34,720 bases of DNA, from NCBI GenBank assembly GCA_020347565.1, contig CP070732.1:1713452-1748171 (forward strand), in the 5' to 3' direction. Both the position numbers and the translations under genes were made by a program. Within the stretch, counting starts at the first letter, position 1; every line of letters starts with the position of its first letter. Origin of the DNA: Methanobacteriota archaeon. GTDB taxonomy: Archaea > Thermoplasmatota > Thermoplasmata > UBA10834. Under the pieces are notes generated by a model. It was not told the DNA's origin. It saw only the letters and a program-made list of their open reading frames with translations, and did not search any database. Of this stretch, positions 18,891-26,871 are shown piece by piece.

Positions 18891-20897
18891 ATGCGTTCTA
18901 GGGTCTCGGAAGCGGTCAGGGGTACGTCCTCCCTCGACGGCATGAGGCGGTCCTTCAGGACCATCATCGACCGGCGGCTGCGGAGCGTCGAGAGGCTTCC
19001 AGACTTGGAATCGAAGCGGGATGTGCTCAGGGAGCTCAAGGAGCGTTGTGTGGGCAACGAGGACCTCCTGAGGGACGCGATGGCGTCCCTGCGCGAGAAC
19101 GGATGCAGGGTGCTCCTAGCGAAGGATTCCGACGCCGCCGTCCGGGCTGTCGTCGTGGAACTCGAAGGCGAGCGGATGGTCGTGAAGTCCAAGTCGAACG
19201 TGACGAAGGAGGTCGGGCTCGCTGCCGCCCTCGAACGCGAGGGGTTCGAGGTGGTCGAGACGGATCTCGGGGACAGGGTCGTCCAGATCGCTGGATGCGA
19301 GGCGGTCCATCCGACAGGACCCGCCTGTCATCTCACCAGGAAGCAGATATCCGAGCTGCTCTCTCAGCAACTCGGCAAACCTGTCTCCGAAGACCCGGTG
19401 GAGCTGACCGCGGCCGTGAGGGACGAGATATCGGAGCACCTCGACAGAGCCCAGGTTGGCGTCACGGGGGCGAATGCCATCACCGCCCGCGAAGGTGCCA
19501 TCGTGATAGCGCACAACGAGGGCAACGCGGCACGCTGCGCATCCTTGCCAGGGAAGCATATCGTGCTGACGACGCCGGACAAGGTCGTCCCCTCCCTGAA
19601 CGATGCGGTTGATGTCGTCGGCATGCAGACGCTGTACTCCACCGGCAAGATCGTCACGGCCTATATCGATGTCGTGACGGGCCCGAGCTACACAGCGGAC
19701 ATAGAGAAGCAGGTGTTCAGGGGCATGCACGGTCCGAAGGAGGTCGTCGTCGTATTCGTGGACAACGGACGGCTCGGAGCGGAGACGAGGGAGCCGATGT
19801 ACTGCATAGGGTGTGGCTCCTGCATCACGCGATGTCCCGTGTACGACATCGTGGGCCCCCTCTTCGGCGCCCACGGCCACCTGGGCGGCCAGGGCGCGTA
19901 CCTGCTGAGTTCGCTCGGCAAGCACGAGTCCGCGCAGGATGCGGGGCTGTACATGTGCACCTCCTGTGGCGAATGCGAGGAGGCGTGTCCGGTCAGGATA
20001 GACACCAAGGGCGGGCTGCTGAGGGCCAGGGCCGAGCCGTCTGCCCGCGCCCTCGGCCTCGATGCGGAGCACTCCGCTGTCGTGGCGAGCGTGAGGAACT
20101 ACGACAACCCCTGGCAGATGCCACGAGCCAGGAAGTCGAGGTGGTCCAAGGGTATAGCGCTCCCGTCGAAGGGCGACACCCTGTACTACGGCGGCTGCTC
20201 CACATCGTACCTGTTTCCCGAGTCCGCGCAGAGGGCCGTACGCCTTATGAGGGCGGCGGGTGTCCAGCCGGGGTTTATCGGTTCGGGCGAGCCGTGTTGC
20301 GGGTCCACCGTCCGCAAGCTGGGGGATGTGGAATTGGCGAGGGAGAAGGCAGAGGAATGCTTCGCCGCGTTTGCAGCGGCGGGCGCCACGATGATCGTCA
20401 CATCGTGTCCAGGATGCTTCTCGATGCTGGACTCCCACGACGACCTGAAGGCCAGGCACGGGCTGCGTATACAACATCTCTCGCAATGGCTGGCAGAAAG
20501 GATCGGGTGCCTTCAGCTGGAACCCGTCCGGTCGCTCGGCGGCGTGACGTACCACGACCCATGCGACCTAGGCAGGGATTGCGGCGTGTTCGACGAGCCC
20601 AGGCGGCTCGTGAGGGCGGCCGTCGGCGATGAGTTGCTCGAGATGGCCCGCTCGCGTTCGGAGAGCGCATGCTGCGGTGCCGGTTCAGGCATCAAGAGCG
20701 GGTTTCCTGATCTTGCATCGGCGATCGCCCGTCGGAGGATAGAGCATGCGAATGAGGCGGGAGCTGATACCATCGTTACCGCCTGTCCCTGGTGCCTTCA
20801 GAACCTGAGGGACAGCCAGACTGGGGCGTCGCCTGTGCCAGTGATGGACCTGTGGGAGCTCTTGGACGAGGCGTTGGGCGCAAGCGAGGGCGATTGA
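18891..20897 (+). CDS. LUD-domain / ferredoxin / CCG-domain fusion oxidoreductase (LutB-LutA-like)
   Basis: This 668-residue cytoplasmic Fe-S protein combines three parts that are separate polypeptides in the LutABC lactate-oxidation system. An N-terminal LUD domain (about 30-280) contains GVTGANAITAREGAIVI. A dicluster ferredoxin segment has CIGCGSCITRCP and CTSCGECEEACP. Two C-terminal CCG (DUF224) domains, with PCCGST and TSCPGC in one and ACCGAGSG and TACPWC in the other, resemble those binding non-cubane [4Fe-4S] clusters in HdrB/HdrD and GlpC. It probably oxidises a 2-hydroxy acid or passes electrons to a heterodisulfide- or quinone-like acceptor together with an unseen flavoprotein. 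I chose the ATG at 18891; an in-frame TTG at 18819 would add 24 Ala/Arg-rich residues. Confidence 0.85.
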   Translation: MRSRVSEAVRGTSSLDGMRRSFRTIIDRRLRSVERLPDLESKRDVLRELKERCVGNEDLLRDAMASLRENGCRVLLAKDSDAAVRAVVVELEGERMVVKSKSNVTKEVGLAAALEREGFEVVETDLGDRVVQIAGCEAVHPTGPACHLTRKQISELLSQQLGKPVSEDPVELTAAVRDEISEHLDRAQVGVTGANAITAREGAIVIAHNEGNAARCASLPGKHIVLTTPDKVVPSLNDAVDVVGMQTLYSTGKIVTAYIDVVTGPSYTADIEKQVFRGMHGPKEVVVVFVDNGRLGAETREPMYCIGCGSCITRCPVYDIVGPLFGAHGHLGGQGAYLLSSLGKHESAQDAGLYMCTSCGECEEACPVRIDTKGGLLRARAEPSARALGLDAEHSAVVASVRNYDNPWQMPRARKSRWSKGIALPSKGDTLYYGGCSTSYLFPESAQRAVRLMRAAGVQPGFIGSGEPCCGSTVRKLGDVELAREKAEECFAAFAAAGATMIVTSCPGCFSMLDSHDDLKARHGLRIQHLSQWLAERIGCLQLEPVRSLGGVTYHDPCDLGRDCGVFDEPRRLVRAAVGDELLEMARSRSESACCGAGSGIKSGFPDLASAIARRRIEHANEAGADTIVTACPWCLQNLRDSQTGASPVPVMDLWELLDEALGASEGD

Positions 20898-20911
20898 GGT
20901 CGACGGCCTGT

Positions 20912-21481
20912 TCACGGACCGTCGCCTTGAACCAGTGGTATCTCCCTGATGTCGGAGTATATCGGCCCCTTGGGTGTGAGAACGCTCTTTTTCAATACCA
21001 TCCTGTCGACCTCGGAAGAGCCGAAGTCCGTCGCGACGTTCGAGTTCATGAGCTGCTGGAGTCCCGCCACGCCCCTCGGGCTTCTCGCCCGGGCGACAGT
21101 CAGATGCGGCCTGAAGCCCTTCTTGTCTCTCTCGAAACCGATCTCGCGCAACGAGGTGTCCAGCCTTTCGGCCATGGAGGACAGCCCTTCGGCATTCTCG
21201 AGGCCGACCCATATCACCCTGATGTTCGACAGAGACGGGAACGCACCCATGCCCTTCATGACTACAGTGAAAGGCTGGAGTCCATCAGCCGACCGCGCCA
21301 TCCTCTCCGAGATGCCGTCTATCGCCGTCTCGTCGATGTCACCCAGGAACTTCAGCGTCACGTGAAGGTTTCCGGGCTTGACGACCTTGAGGTCAGCATC
21401 CGCGCTCCTGAGGCCTTCCAGCAACTGCGATAACGCGTCGGTCGGCTCCATGTCCACAGATATGAACGACCTGAATCTCAA
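20912..21481 (-). CDS. thpR: RNA 2',3'-cyclic phosphodiesterase ThpR (2H family)
   Basis: This 189-residue enzyme of the 2H phosphoesterase superfamily (LigT/ThpR) hydrolyses 2',3'-cyclic phosphate ends of RNA, notably those left by tRNA splicing. The two catalytic HxT motifs are His40-Val-Thr42 (LHVTLKFLG) and His126-Leu-Thr128 (PHLTVARAR), as expected. The family N-terminus (RFRSFISVD) starts right after the TTG at 21481, and a TATA-like GTAATATAGG sits about 28 nt upstream. The frame is open further upstream, but that extension is not family-like, so I place the start at TTG 21481 on a leaderless transcript. Confidence 0.88.
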   Translation of the reverse strand: MRFRSFISVDMEPTDALSQLLEGLRSADADLKVVKPGNLHVTLKFLGDIDETAIDGISERMARSADGLQPFTVVMKGMGAFPSLSNIRVIWVGLENAEGLSSMAERLDTSLREIGFERDKKGFRPHLTVARARSPRGVAGLQQLMNSNVATDFGSSEVDRMVLKKSVLTPKGPIYSDIREIPLVQGDGP

Positions 21482-21503
21482 CGGGACGCAATCGACCGTA
21501 GCG

Positions 21504-21513
21504 CCTATATTAC
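21504..21513 (-). promoter_or_regulatory. TATA box of thpR
   Basis: Read on the minus strand, GTAATATAGG is centred about 28 nt before the TTG at 21481. It supports that start and a leaderless transcript. Confidence 0.45.
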
Positions 21514-21548
21514 TTTCCCACTTGGCCAGTGCTTTCGCGGGCCGCTCT

Positions 21549-22292
21549 TCATGCCCAGCCTCTCCCCGCACGCCTGCGGCCCGCTTCGAGCTCCTTGATC
21601 TTCCTGCGGACCGTCGATATGCCGAGGAAGGCGATCGCAAGCGCTGCGATCAGGCCGATGGAGTACGCTATCTGCCCGATATCCTCCGCGTACAGGACGC
21701 CGAACGAGGCCGCGAAGTTGAAGGAGCTGTGCATGACGACCGCAGCCAGGTAGAACGGCATCCATCCACCGAGTCTCATGACCTTTCTCGCGATGCCGAG
21801 CCCGAGCACGGACGACGCAGAGGCGTGCAACAGCGCCGACGATATACTTCTAACGACCGCCGTCGCGATGAACGCTTCCGTCCCTCCCTCTATCAGCGCA
21901 GCATTCTCGTAGAGCAGGTTCTCCGTCGCCGCAAAGCCGAGTCCAACGGCGGCGCCGTAGACGATGCCGTTCTCGAGATCCGTCATCGCTCTCCTCGCAC
22001 GAAGGATTCCAAGACCCTTCGCGGCCTCTTCGACGAACGGGGCGATGACGCAAGCCAGCATAAGTGCTGGGATGCTGGGGTTGTCTCCGAGCACCTCGTA
22101 GACTCTCTCCACGTTCTCGTTTAGCAATATCATCAGCACGATCTCGAACAGCACCGCTATCGAGATGGAGAACACTGCCCCGTAGAGGAAGATGATGAGC
22201 AGCCTCTTGTACGGCTCTCGGGAGTACTTCTCGGTGTTCCTTATCCAGACGAGGTACAGAAACGACGGAACAAATGCCACGAGGACTATCAC
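21549..22292 (-). CDS. PrsW-family intramembrane metalloprotease
   Basis: The 247-residue protein has about seven hydrophobic helices. PrsW-type conserved positions are present: APFVEEAAKG with Glu88-Glu89, FAATEN with Glu124, LHAS with His156 and VMHSSFN with His188 and Asn192. In Bacillus PrsW cleaves an anti-sigma factor; archaeal homologues are uncharacterised and related to the CPBP (CAAX protease) group. No anti-sigma-like substrate is adjacent. The start is GTG at 22292; an in-frame stop occurs about 20 codons upstream and no better start lies between. A TATA-like TTGATATAC lies about 60 nt upstream. The C-terminus is very basic. Confidence 0.82.
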   Translation of the reverse strand: MIVLVAFVPSFLYLVWIRNTEKYSREPYKRLLIIFLYGAVFSISIAVLFEIVLMILLNENVERVYEVLGDNPSIPALMLACVIAPFVEEAAKGLGILRARRAMTDLENGIVYGAAVGLGFAATENLLYENAALIEGGTEAFIATAVVRSISSALLHASASSVLGLGIARKVMRLGGWMPFYLAAVVMHSSFNFAASFGVLYAEDIGQIAYSIGLIAALAIAFLGISTVRRKIKELEAGRRRAGRGWA

Positions 22293-22447
22293 GAGAGCCG
22301 TGATCAGCCAATCCGTCGTCCGCTCACCACCGCCGATGAGGATGATGCGCGTATATCAAGGTTGGTCCTGCAGAGAAGCATCGATGAGCGGCCGATAACC
22401 GGCTTGGCAACCCGCGGCCCTCTAGCCGGAGGTGCTTCGCGACTGGC

Positions 22448-22618
22448 CTACTCGAGCGTTATCGCGTTGTTGGGGCATTCGTCGACGCAAGCTCCGCAGT
22501 CGAGGCACTTGCTCTCGTCGATCACGGCCAGGTCGTCGCAGGTGATAGCTTCCTCGGGACACACATCGACGCACGCGCCGCAGGCCACACACTCGTCCTT
22601 GTTGATCTTCGCTGGCAT
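22448..22618 (-). CDS. Short 2[4Fe-4S] ferredoxin
   Basis: This 56-residue bacterial-type ferredoxin was derived by translating the minus strand from the ATG at 22618 to TAG at 22448. It carries two CxxCxxCxxxCP motifs: Cys10, 13, 16 and 20, and Cys38, 41, 44 and 48, with the pseudo-twofold halves typical of clostridial ferredoxins. It shuttles low-potential electrons in the cytoplasm. A purine-rich GAGGTG precedes the ATG, and AT-rich boxes (TTCAAATATC near 22637-22646, TTTATATGG near 22667-22675) lie upstream. It is divergent from the amidohydrolase gene, and its partner enzyme is not evident; the LUD/Fe-S protein nearby is one candidate. Confidence 0.93.
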   Translation of the reverse strand: MPAKINKDECVACGACVDVCPEEAITCDDLAVIDESKCLDCGACVDECPNNAITLE

Positions 22619-22734
22619 CTGGGCACCTCAGTGATACGATATTTGAAGGGATAATGTCCCCCCATATAAACCTTGTTCACCAAATCATTCGCGAGGTCGG
22701 CTGCCTGGCCTGCGTCAGGCGCCTGGACGGGCAA

Positions 22735-22743
22735 CTATTTAGG
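22735..22743 (+). promoter_or_regulatory. TATA box of the amidohydrolase operon
   Basis: CTATTTAGG is centred about 34 nt before the ATG at 22773. It favours that ATG over the in-frame GTG at 22743, which would overlap the box. Confidence 0.45.
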
Positions 22744-22772
22744 TGTCATCCAGCAATCGCCCAGTCGATAGC

Positions 22773-23864
22773 ATGCCCGACGAATACCTCGGCAAGTGGC
22801 TTTATTCCGGGGAGGAGGTCTCCGCCGGATACCTGAGGGCCCGCGAGGGCATCGTCGAGGAGGTGTGCAAGGGCCAGCCGCCCGTCGACGTGACGCCGTC
22901 GGTCGTCATACCAGGGTTCGTCAACTCCCACATTCACATCGGCGATTCCTTCGCGCACCCCGCGCCGAGCGGGACGGTCGAGGAGGTCGTAGGGCCAGGC
23001 GGGTACAAGCATAGGATGCTCGCGAACGCCTCGGCTTCCGAGAAGATCGCAGGCATGAAGACGTCCCTCGATACCATGCTGAGGACCGGTACTTGTGCCT
23101 TCATCGACTTCCGGGAGGAAGGCATAGAAGGCGTTCGCGACCTCCGCGGCGCCATGGGGGAGAGTCCGCTTGAGGCGAAGATCCTTGGACGCCCCAGTAG
23201 CGTTGACGGCTCGGGCGCGGATATGGACGCCCTTCTGCGTGCCGTCGACGGTCTGGCATTCAGCTCCCATAGCGATTGGCCAGCGGAGGTCCTCGAGGAG
23301 GCATCGGCCAAGTGCAGGAGCGCGGGTAAGATGTTCTCGCTGCACGCTAGCGAGTCGAGGCGCGAGGACATCGATGCGATCCTGGACCTGAAGCCGAGCT
23401 TCGTCGTGCACATGACGAGGGCGACGGGCGACGATGTCGCGGCCTGCGCCGCAGCGGGCGTGCCCATTGTGGTCTGCCCCAGCTCGAACCGCTTCTTCGG
23501 CCTCGTGCCGGACATCCGGGGGATGCTGGACGCCGGCGCCGAGGTGGCGCTCGGTACGGACAATGCAATGATATGCGCCCCCGACATGACGTCCGAGATG
23601 AGGGCGGCGTTCGACGCCGCTGCCGGGACCGAACGCCTCGCCCCTGCTGAGGCGATACGTCTGGCAACGCTCTCGGGGCGCAAAGTATTAAATCCGAAGG
23701 GCAAGATAACTACGGAATTGAGCACATCCGACTCACTCGTCGTGCTGGATGTCCAGGAGGGCGAGGATCCCCTTCTCGAACTGGTGTCGTCCGTGTGTCC
23801 GGCATGCGTGTCGGCCGTGACACACCGCGGGAAGGTTTGGAGGAGAGATGCTTGGACGACCTGA
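22773..23864 (+). CDS. Amidohydrolase-superfamily metalloenzyme (deaminase-like)
   Basis: This 363-residue TIM-barrel metal hydrolase resembles the cytosine/guanine/S-adenosylhomocysteine deaminase branch (COG0402-like). Metal ligands visible are His53-x-His55 (NSHIHIGDSF), a His in SLHASES after strand 5, His in VVHMTR and Asp in ALGTDNAM near strand 8. A short N-terminal beta sandwich strand and the C-terminal strand (DSLVVLDV) complete the composite domain. The protein is somewhat shorter than typical bacterial deaminases (about 430 aa). The substrate is not determinable. Its last 13 nt overlap the start of uspA, so it leads an operon with stress and CBS proteins. Confidence 0.82.
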   Translation: MPDEYLGKWLYSGEEVSAGYLRAREGIVEEVCKGQPPVDVTPSVVIPGFVNSHIHIGDSFAHPAPSGTVEEVVGPGGYKHRMLANASASEKIAGMKTSLDTMLRTGTCAFIDFREEGIEGVRDLRGAMGESPLEAKILGRPSSVDGSGADMDALLRAVDGLAFSSHSDWPAEVLEEASAKCRSAGKMFSLHASESRREDIDAILDLKPSFVVHMTRATGDDVAACAAAGVPIVVCPSSNRFFGLVPDIRGMLDAGAEVALGTDNAMICAPDMTSEMRAAFDAAAGTERLAPAEAIRLATLSGRKVLNPKGKITTELSTSDSLVVLDVQEGEDPLLELVSSVCPACVSAVTHRGKVWRRDAWTT

Positions 23865-24289
23865 ATAAGATACTCATAGCGACGGACGGCTCCGACTATA
23901 CGAAGGAGGCAGTATCCCGGGGCCTCAGCCTCGCGAAGGTGTTCGGCGCCGAGGTCACAGCGCTGTACGTCGTCGATCAGACTTCATTCGTTAGCTTTCC
24001 CATGGACTCATCGATAGTAAGCGTATACTCGCTTCTGGAGAACGAGGGCAAGAAGGCGGTGGAGGAAGTCGTTAAGGAAGGCGAGGAGCTGGGCGTCAAG
24101 GTGACATCGATGATAGTCGAGGGCTCCCCGACGAAGAAGATCGTGGAAGTCGCAGCCGACTACGACCTAGTTGTCCTGGGCACACTCGGCAGGTCGGCCC
24201 TCTCGAAGCTGTTCATGGGAAGCGTCGCGGAGCGGGTGACGAGATACGCTCCATGTCCGGTACTGGTCGTAAGGAGCAGGAAGAGGTGA
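23852..24289 (+). CDS. Universal stress protein, UspA family
   Basis: This 145-residue UspA-fold protein is a cytoplasmic dimer that binds ATP. The N-terminal strand KILIATDGSDYT and the C-terminal ATP loop GTLGRSALSKLFMGSVAERV (G-x2-G-x9-G-S) are intact, followed by PCPVLVVR. A strong purine stretch (GGAGGAGAG, 23839-23847) precedes the TTG at 23852, which I take as the start; the frame upstream is open but not family-like. It overlaps the amidohydrolase end by 13 nt and is 7 nt from the CBS gene, so the three are probably co-translated and may respond together to energy status. Confidence 0.92.
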   Translation: MDDLNKILIATDGSDYTKEAVSRGLSLAKVFGAEVTALYVVDQTSFVSFPMDSSIVSVYSLLENEGKKAVEEVVKEGEELGVKVTSMIVEGSPTKKIVEVAADYDLVVLGTLGRSALSKLFMGSVAERVTRYAPCPVLVVRSRKR

Positions 24290-24296
24290 ACGCCCT

Positions 24297-25139
24297 ATGA
24301 AGGTCAAGGATATCATGACTGAGGACCCCATCGTTGCGGAGCTTCCAGGAACGCGTACGGAGGTTCTGAAGAGGCTCGTGAAGTGCAACAAGACTGGCAT
24401 GCCGGTCGTGAAGAGCTCGGATGGCACGCTGGCTGGTTTCGTCACACGCCAGGACATCTTCTCGATGCCCGAGGAGGAGCAGCTCGCGCTCGTCATGAAG
24501 AGGGACTACCCGACCGTGGCCCCGAAGGCGAGCGTCAAGGAGGCGGCCAAGGTGATGGTGGAGAAGAACCTCAGCCATCTGCCGGTGGTCGAGAAGGGCA
24601 AGCTGATAGGCATCGTGACGCCCACGGATCTGCTCATCGTGGTCGAGCGCGAGAACCCGCAGGTGACGGTGGAGGAGATAGTCCGATCGCCCTGCATACC
24701 AGTCTACGCTGGGGCTCCGCTTGCCGTCGCGCGCGCGTCGTTCAGGGCCGCCAAGGTCTACGCGCTCCCGGTGCTTGACGACGATGCGAAGCTGGTGGGC
24801 ATCGTCACGGACAGGGACATATTCAACCAGAGCGTCGTCGACAGCAGCGTTGTGATGAGCGACTTGGGATTGAACAACGGCGCGGACAACTGGAACTGGG
24901 AGGGCGTGAGGAACGTCATGAAGCTGTGGTACGAGGTTTCCAAGGTCAACCTTCCGAAGCTGCCAGTTAAGGAAATAATGGTACAGAGCCCCGTCACGGT
25001 CTTCAAGAAGACTCTCGTGGCCGATGCGGCGAAGATCATGCGCAAGCACGACTTCGGCCAGCTCCCCGTCAGGGACTCGAAGGACAACCTCATCGCGATG
25101 ATCTACGATACGGACATCATATCGACACTGATCAAGTGA
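24297..25139 (+). CDS. Four-CBS-domain protein (putative adenylate sensor)
   Basis: The 280-residue protein consists of four CBS motifs arranged as two Bateman modules (roughly 1-55, 66-120, 125-182 and 222-280). Each has the typical VxDIM, GxLxGIVTxxDI pattern (KVKDIMTEDP, GIVTPTDLL, GIVTDRDIF, VKEIMVQSP). CBS pairs usually bind AMP, ATP or S-adenosyl ligands and regulate a partner. A less conserved insertion between modules (about 188-215, LGLNNGADNWNWEGVRN) might contact one. There is no effector domain, so it probably acts in trans. Its position, directly between uspA and glyS with gaps of only 6-7 nt, suggests the sensor is expressed with both. Confidence 0.92.
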   Translation: MKVKDIMTEDPIVAELPGTRTEVLKRLVKCNKTGMPVVKSSDGTLAGFVTRQDIFSMPEEEQLALVMKRDYPTVAPKASVKEAAKVMVEKNLSHLPVVEKGKLIGIVTPTDLLIVVERENPQVTVEEIVRSPCIPVYAGAPLAVARASFRAAKVYALPVLDDDAKLVGIVTDRDIFNQSVVDSSVVMSDLGLNNGADNWNWEGVRNVMKLWYEVSKVNLPKLPVKEIMVQSPVTVFKKTLVADAAKIMRKHDFGQLPVRDSKDNLIAMIYDTDIISTLIK

Positions 25140-25145
25140 TGCGAA

Positions 25146-26843
25146 ATGGACTCTCAGGAATTGCTATCCCTCTGCAGGCGCAGGGGGTTCCTATGGCCAG
25201 CCTACGACATATACGGCGGATTCGCCGGGTTCTACGACTACGGTCCCCTGGGAGCGGCGCTGAAGAGCAACATCGAGGAGCACTGGAGACGGCTGTACGT
25301 CCACGAGGAGGGCTTCCAGGAGCTCGTGTGCCCGCTGATCGCGCCCGAGCCGGTGTTCGAGGCGTCTGGTCACCTGGACGCCTTTGCGGACATGTACGTG
25401 GAGTGCGAGGGCTGTGGTGAGACGCACCGCGCGGACCACCTCGCCGCTGGCATGCACGACAACCCCGCATCGCTGAGCGAGGAGGAGCTCGGCAAACTAC
25501 TTGGGGACAACGGCGTCAAGTGCCCGTCATGCGGGGGCGCCCTCACTCCGCCCCGCAGGTTCAACCTGATGTTCAAGACACCCGTGGGCGCTGGCTCCGC
25601 GAAGCCCGGATACCTCCGGCCCGAAACAGCCCAGGGGATGTTCGTCAACTTCTCCCAGGTCTACAGGTACGGCCGCGAGAAGCTGCCTGTGGGCGCCGTG
25701 CAGATAGGTCGGGCATTCAGGAACGAGATATCGCCCAGGCAGGGGCTCCTCCGGCTGAGGGAATTCTCGCTGATGGAGGCGGAGGTGTTCTTCCATCCCG
25801 AGCGTAAGACCTGGCCCAGGTACGACCGGGTGAAGGACGAGAAGCTGCCGCTGCTTCCCGATGGAGGGTCGGTCGGGGAGATGTCACTGTCCGACGCCGT
25901 TGGGAAGGGCGTGATAGCCAACGAGGCGTTGGCGTACTTCATATGGCTCACCTTGAGGTTCGCCTCGGAGATCGGCTTGGACCGCAGGCGCGTGCGTTTC
26001 CGTCAGCATGCGAGGGACGAGATGGCCCATTACGCATCCGACTGCTGGGACTTCGAGGCAGAGACAGGCTACGGCTGGGTCGAGCTCGTGGGCGTCGCTG
26101 ACAGAGGCTGCTACGACGTTCAGGCCCACCTGAGGCATTCGGGCGCGGACCTGACCGCCTTCGAGCCGTTCGACGAACCGCGCGAGGCAACCGAAGAGGT
26201 CGTCAGACCGAGGTTCGACGTCATGGGGAAGCTCTTCAAGGGCAGGACGAAAGCGATAGCGGAGGAGCTGTCGAAGCTGTCTCCCGAGGAGGTTCGAGGG
26301 ACTGAGGAGGTCGGCGTCGTGGTGGGAGACGAGGTGTTCAAGGTGCCTTCATCATGCTTCGAGGTCGCCTCTGCGACGAGGAAGGTCGCGGGCGAGAAGT
26401 TCGTCCCCCACGTTATCGAGCCCGCATACGGCGTGGACAGGATACTGTACTGTCTCCTGGAGCACGCGTACCGGAAGGACGGCGACTACGTCACCTTGTC
26501 CTTGAAGGGGTCCGTCGCGCCCATCAAGGCAGGCGTATTCCCTCTGATGGCCCGTGACGGCCTCGACGGCGTGGCCATGGAGATACGCGAGACCCTGGCC
26601 GTGGCTGGGATAGCGGCGTACTTCGACGACGCGGGTTCGATAGGACGCAGATACGCCAGGATGGACGAGGTGGGGACTCCCTGCTGTGTCACCATCGACT
26701 ATCAGACGAAGGAGGACGGCACAGTGACCCTGAGGGACAGGGACACGAAGGAGCAGAAGCGCGTCGAGGGGGAGCGCGTGGCGGCAGCAGTCGCTGAGGC
26801 CGTCGCCCGCAGCTCACCGGCGGCATCGGGTGGTGGGATGTAG
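25146..26843 (+). CDS. glyS: Glycyl-tRNA synthetase, archaeal/eukaryotic dimeric type
   Basis: This 565-residue class II synthetase charges tRNA-Gly. The family N-terminus (LLSLCRRRGFLWPAYDIYGGFAGFYDYGPLG) and a zinc-binding insert (Cys87, Cys90, Cys126, Cys129) are present. Motif 2 is IGRAFRNEISPRQGLLRLREF (about 187-207) with the class II Arg, and motif 3 includes GVDRILYCLLEHAYR. The C-terminal anticodon-binding domain (about 455-560) begins at KAGVFPL. There is no N-terminal WHEP domain. The ATG at 25146 starts six nt after the CBS stop, and the gene ends in TAG. A DNA methyltransferase follows 28 nt downstream. Confidence 0.95.
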   Translation: MDSQELLSLCRRRGFLWPAYDIYGGFAGFYDYGPLGAALKSNIEEHWRRLYVHEEGFQELVCPLIAPEPVFEASGHLDAFADMYVECEGCGETHRADHLAAGMHDNPASLSEEELGKLLGDNGVKCPSCGGALTPPRRFNLMFKTPVGAGSAKPGYLRPETAQGMFVNFSQVYRYGREKLPVGAVQIGRAFRNEISPRQGLLRLREFSLMEAEVFFHPERKTWPRYDRVKDEKLPLLPDGGSVGEMSLSDAVGKGVIANEALAYFIWLTLRFASEIGLDRRRVRFRQHARDEMAHYASDCWDFEAETGYGWVELVGVADRGCYDVQAHLRHSGADLTAFEPFDEPREATEEVVRPRFDVMGKLFKGRTKAIAEELSKLSPEEVRGTEEVGVVVGDEVFKVPSSCFEVASATRKVAGEKFVPHVIEPAYGVDRILYCLLEHAYRKDGDYVTLSLKGSVAPIKAGVFPLMARDGLDGVAMEIRETLAVAGIAAYFDDAGSIGRRYARMDEVGTPCCVTIDYQTKEDGTVTLRDRDTKEQKRVEGERVAAAVAEAVARSSPAASGGGM

Positions 26844-26871
26844 AGTGAGAAGGAGGGATAACTGAGATACC

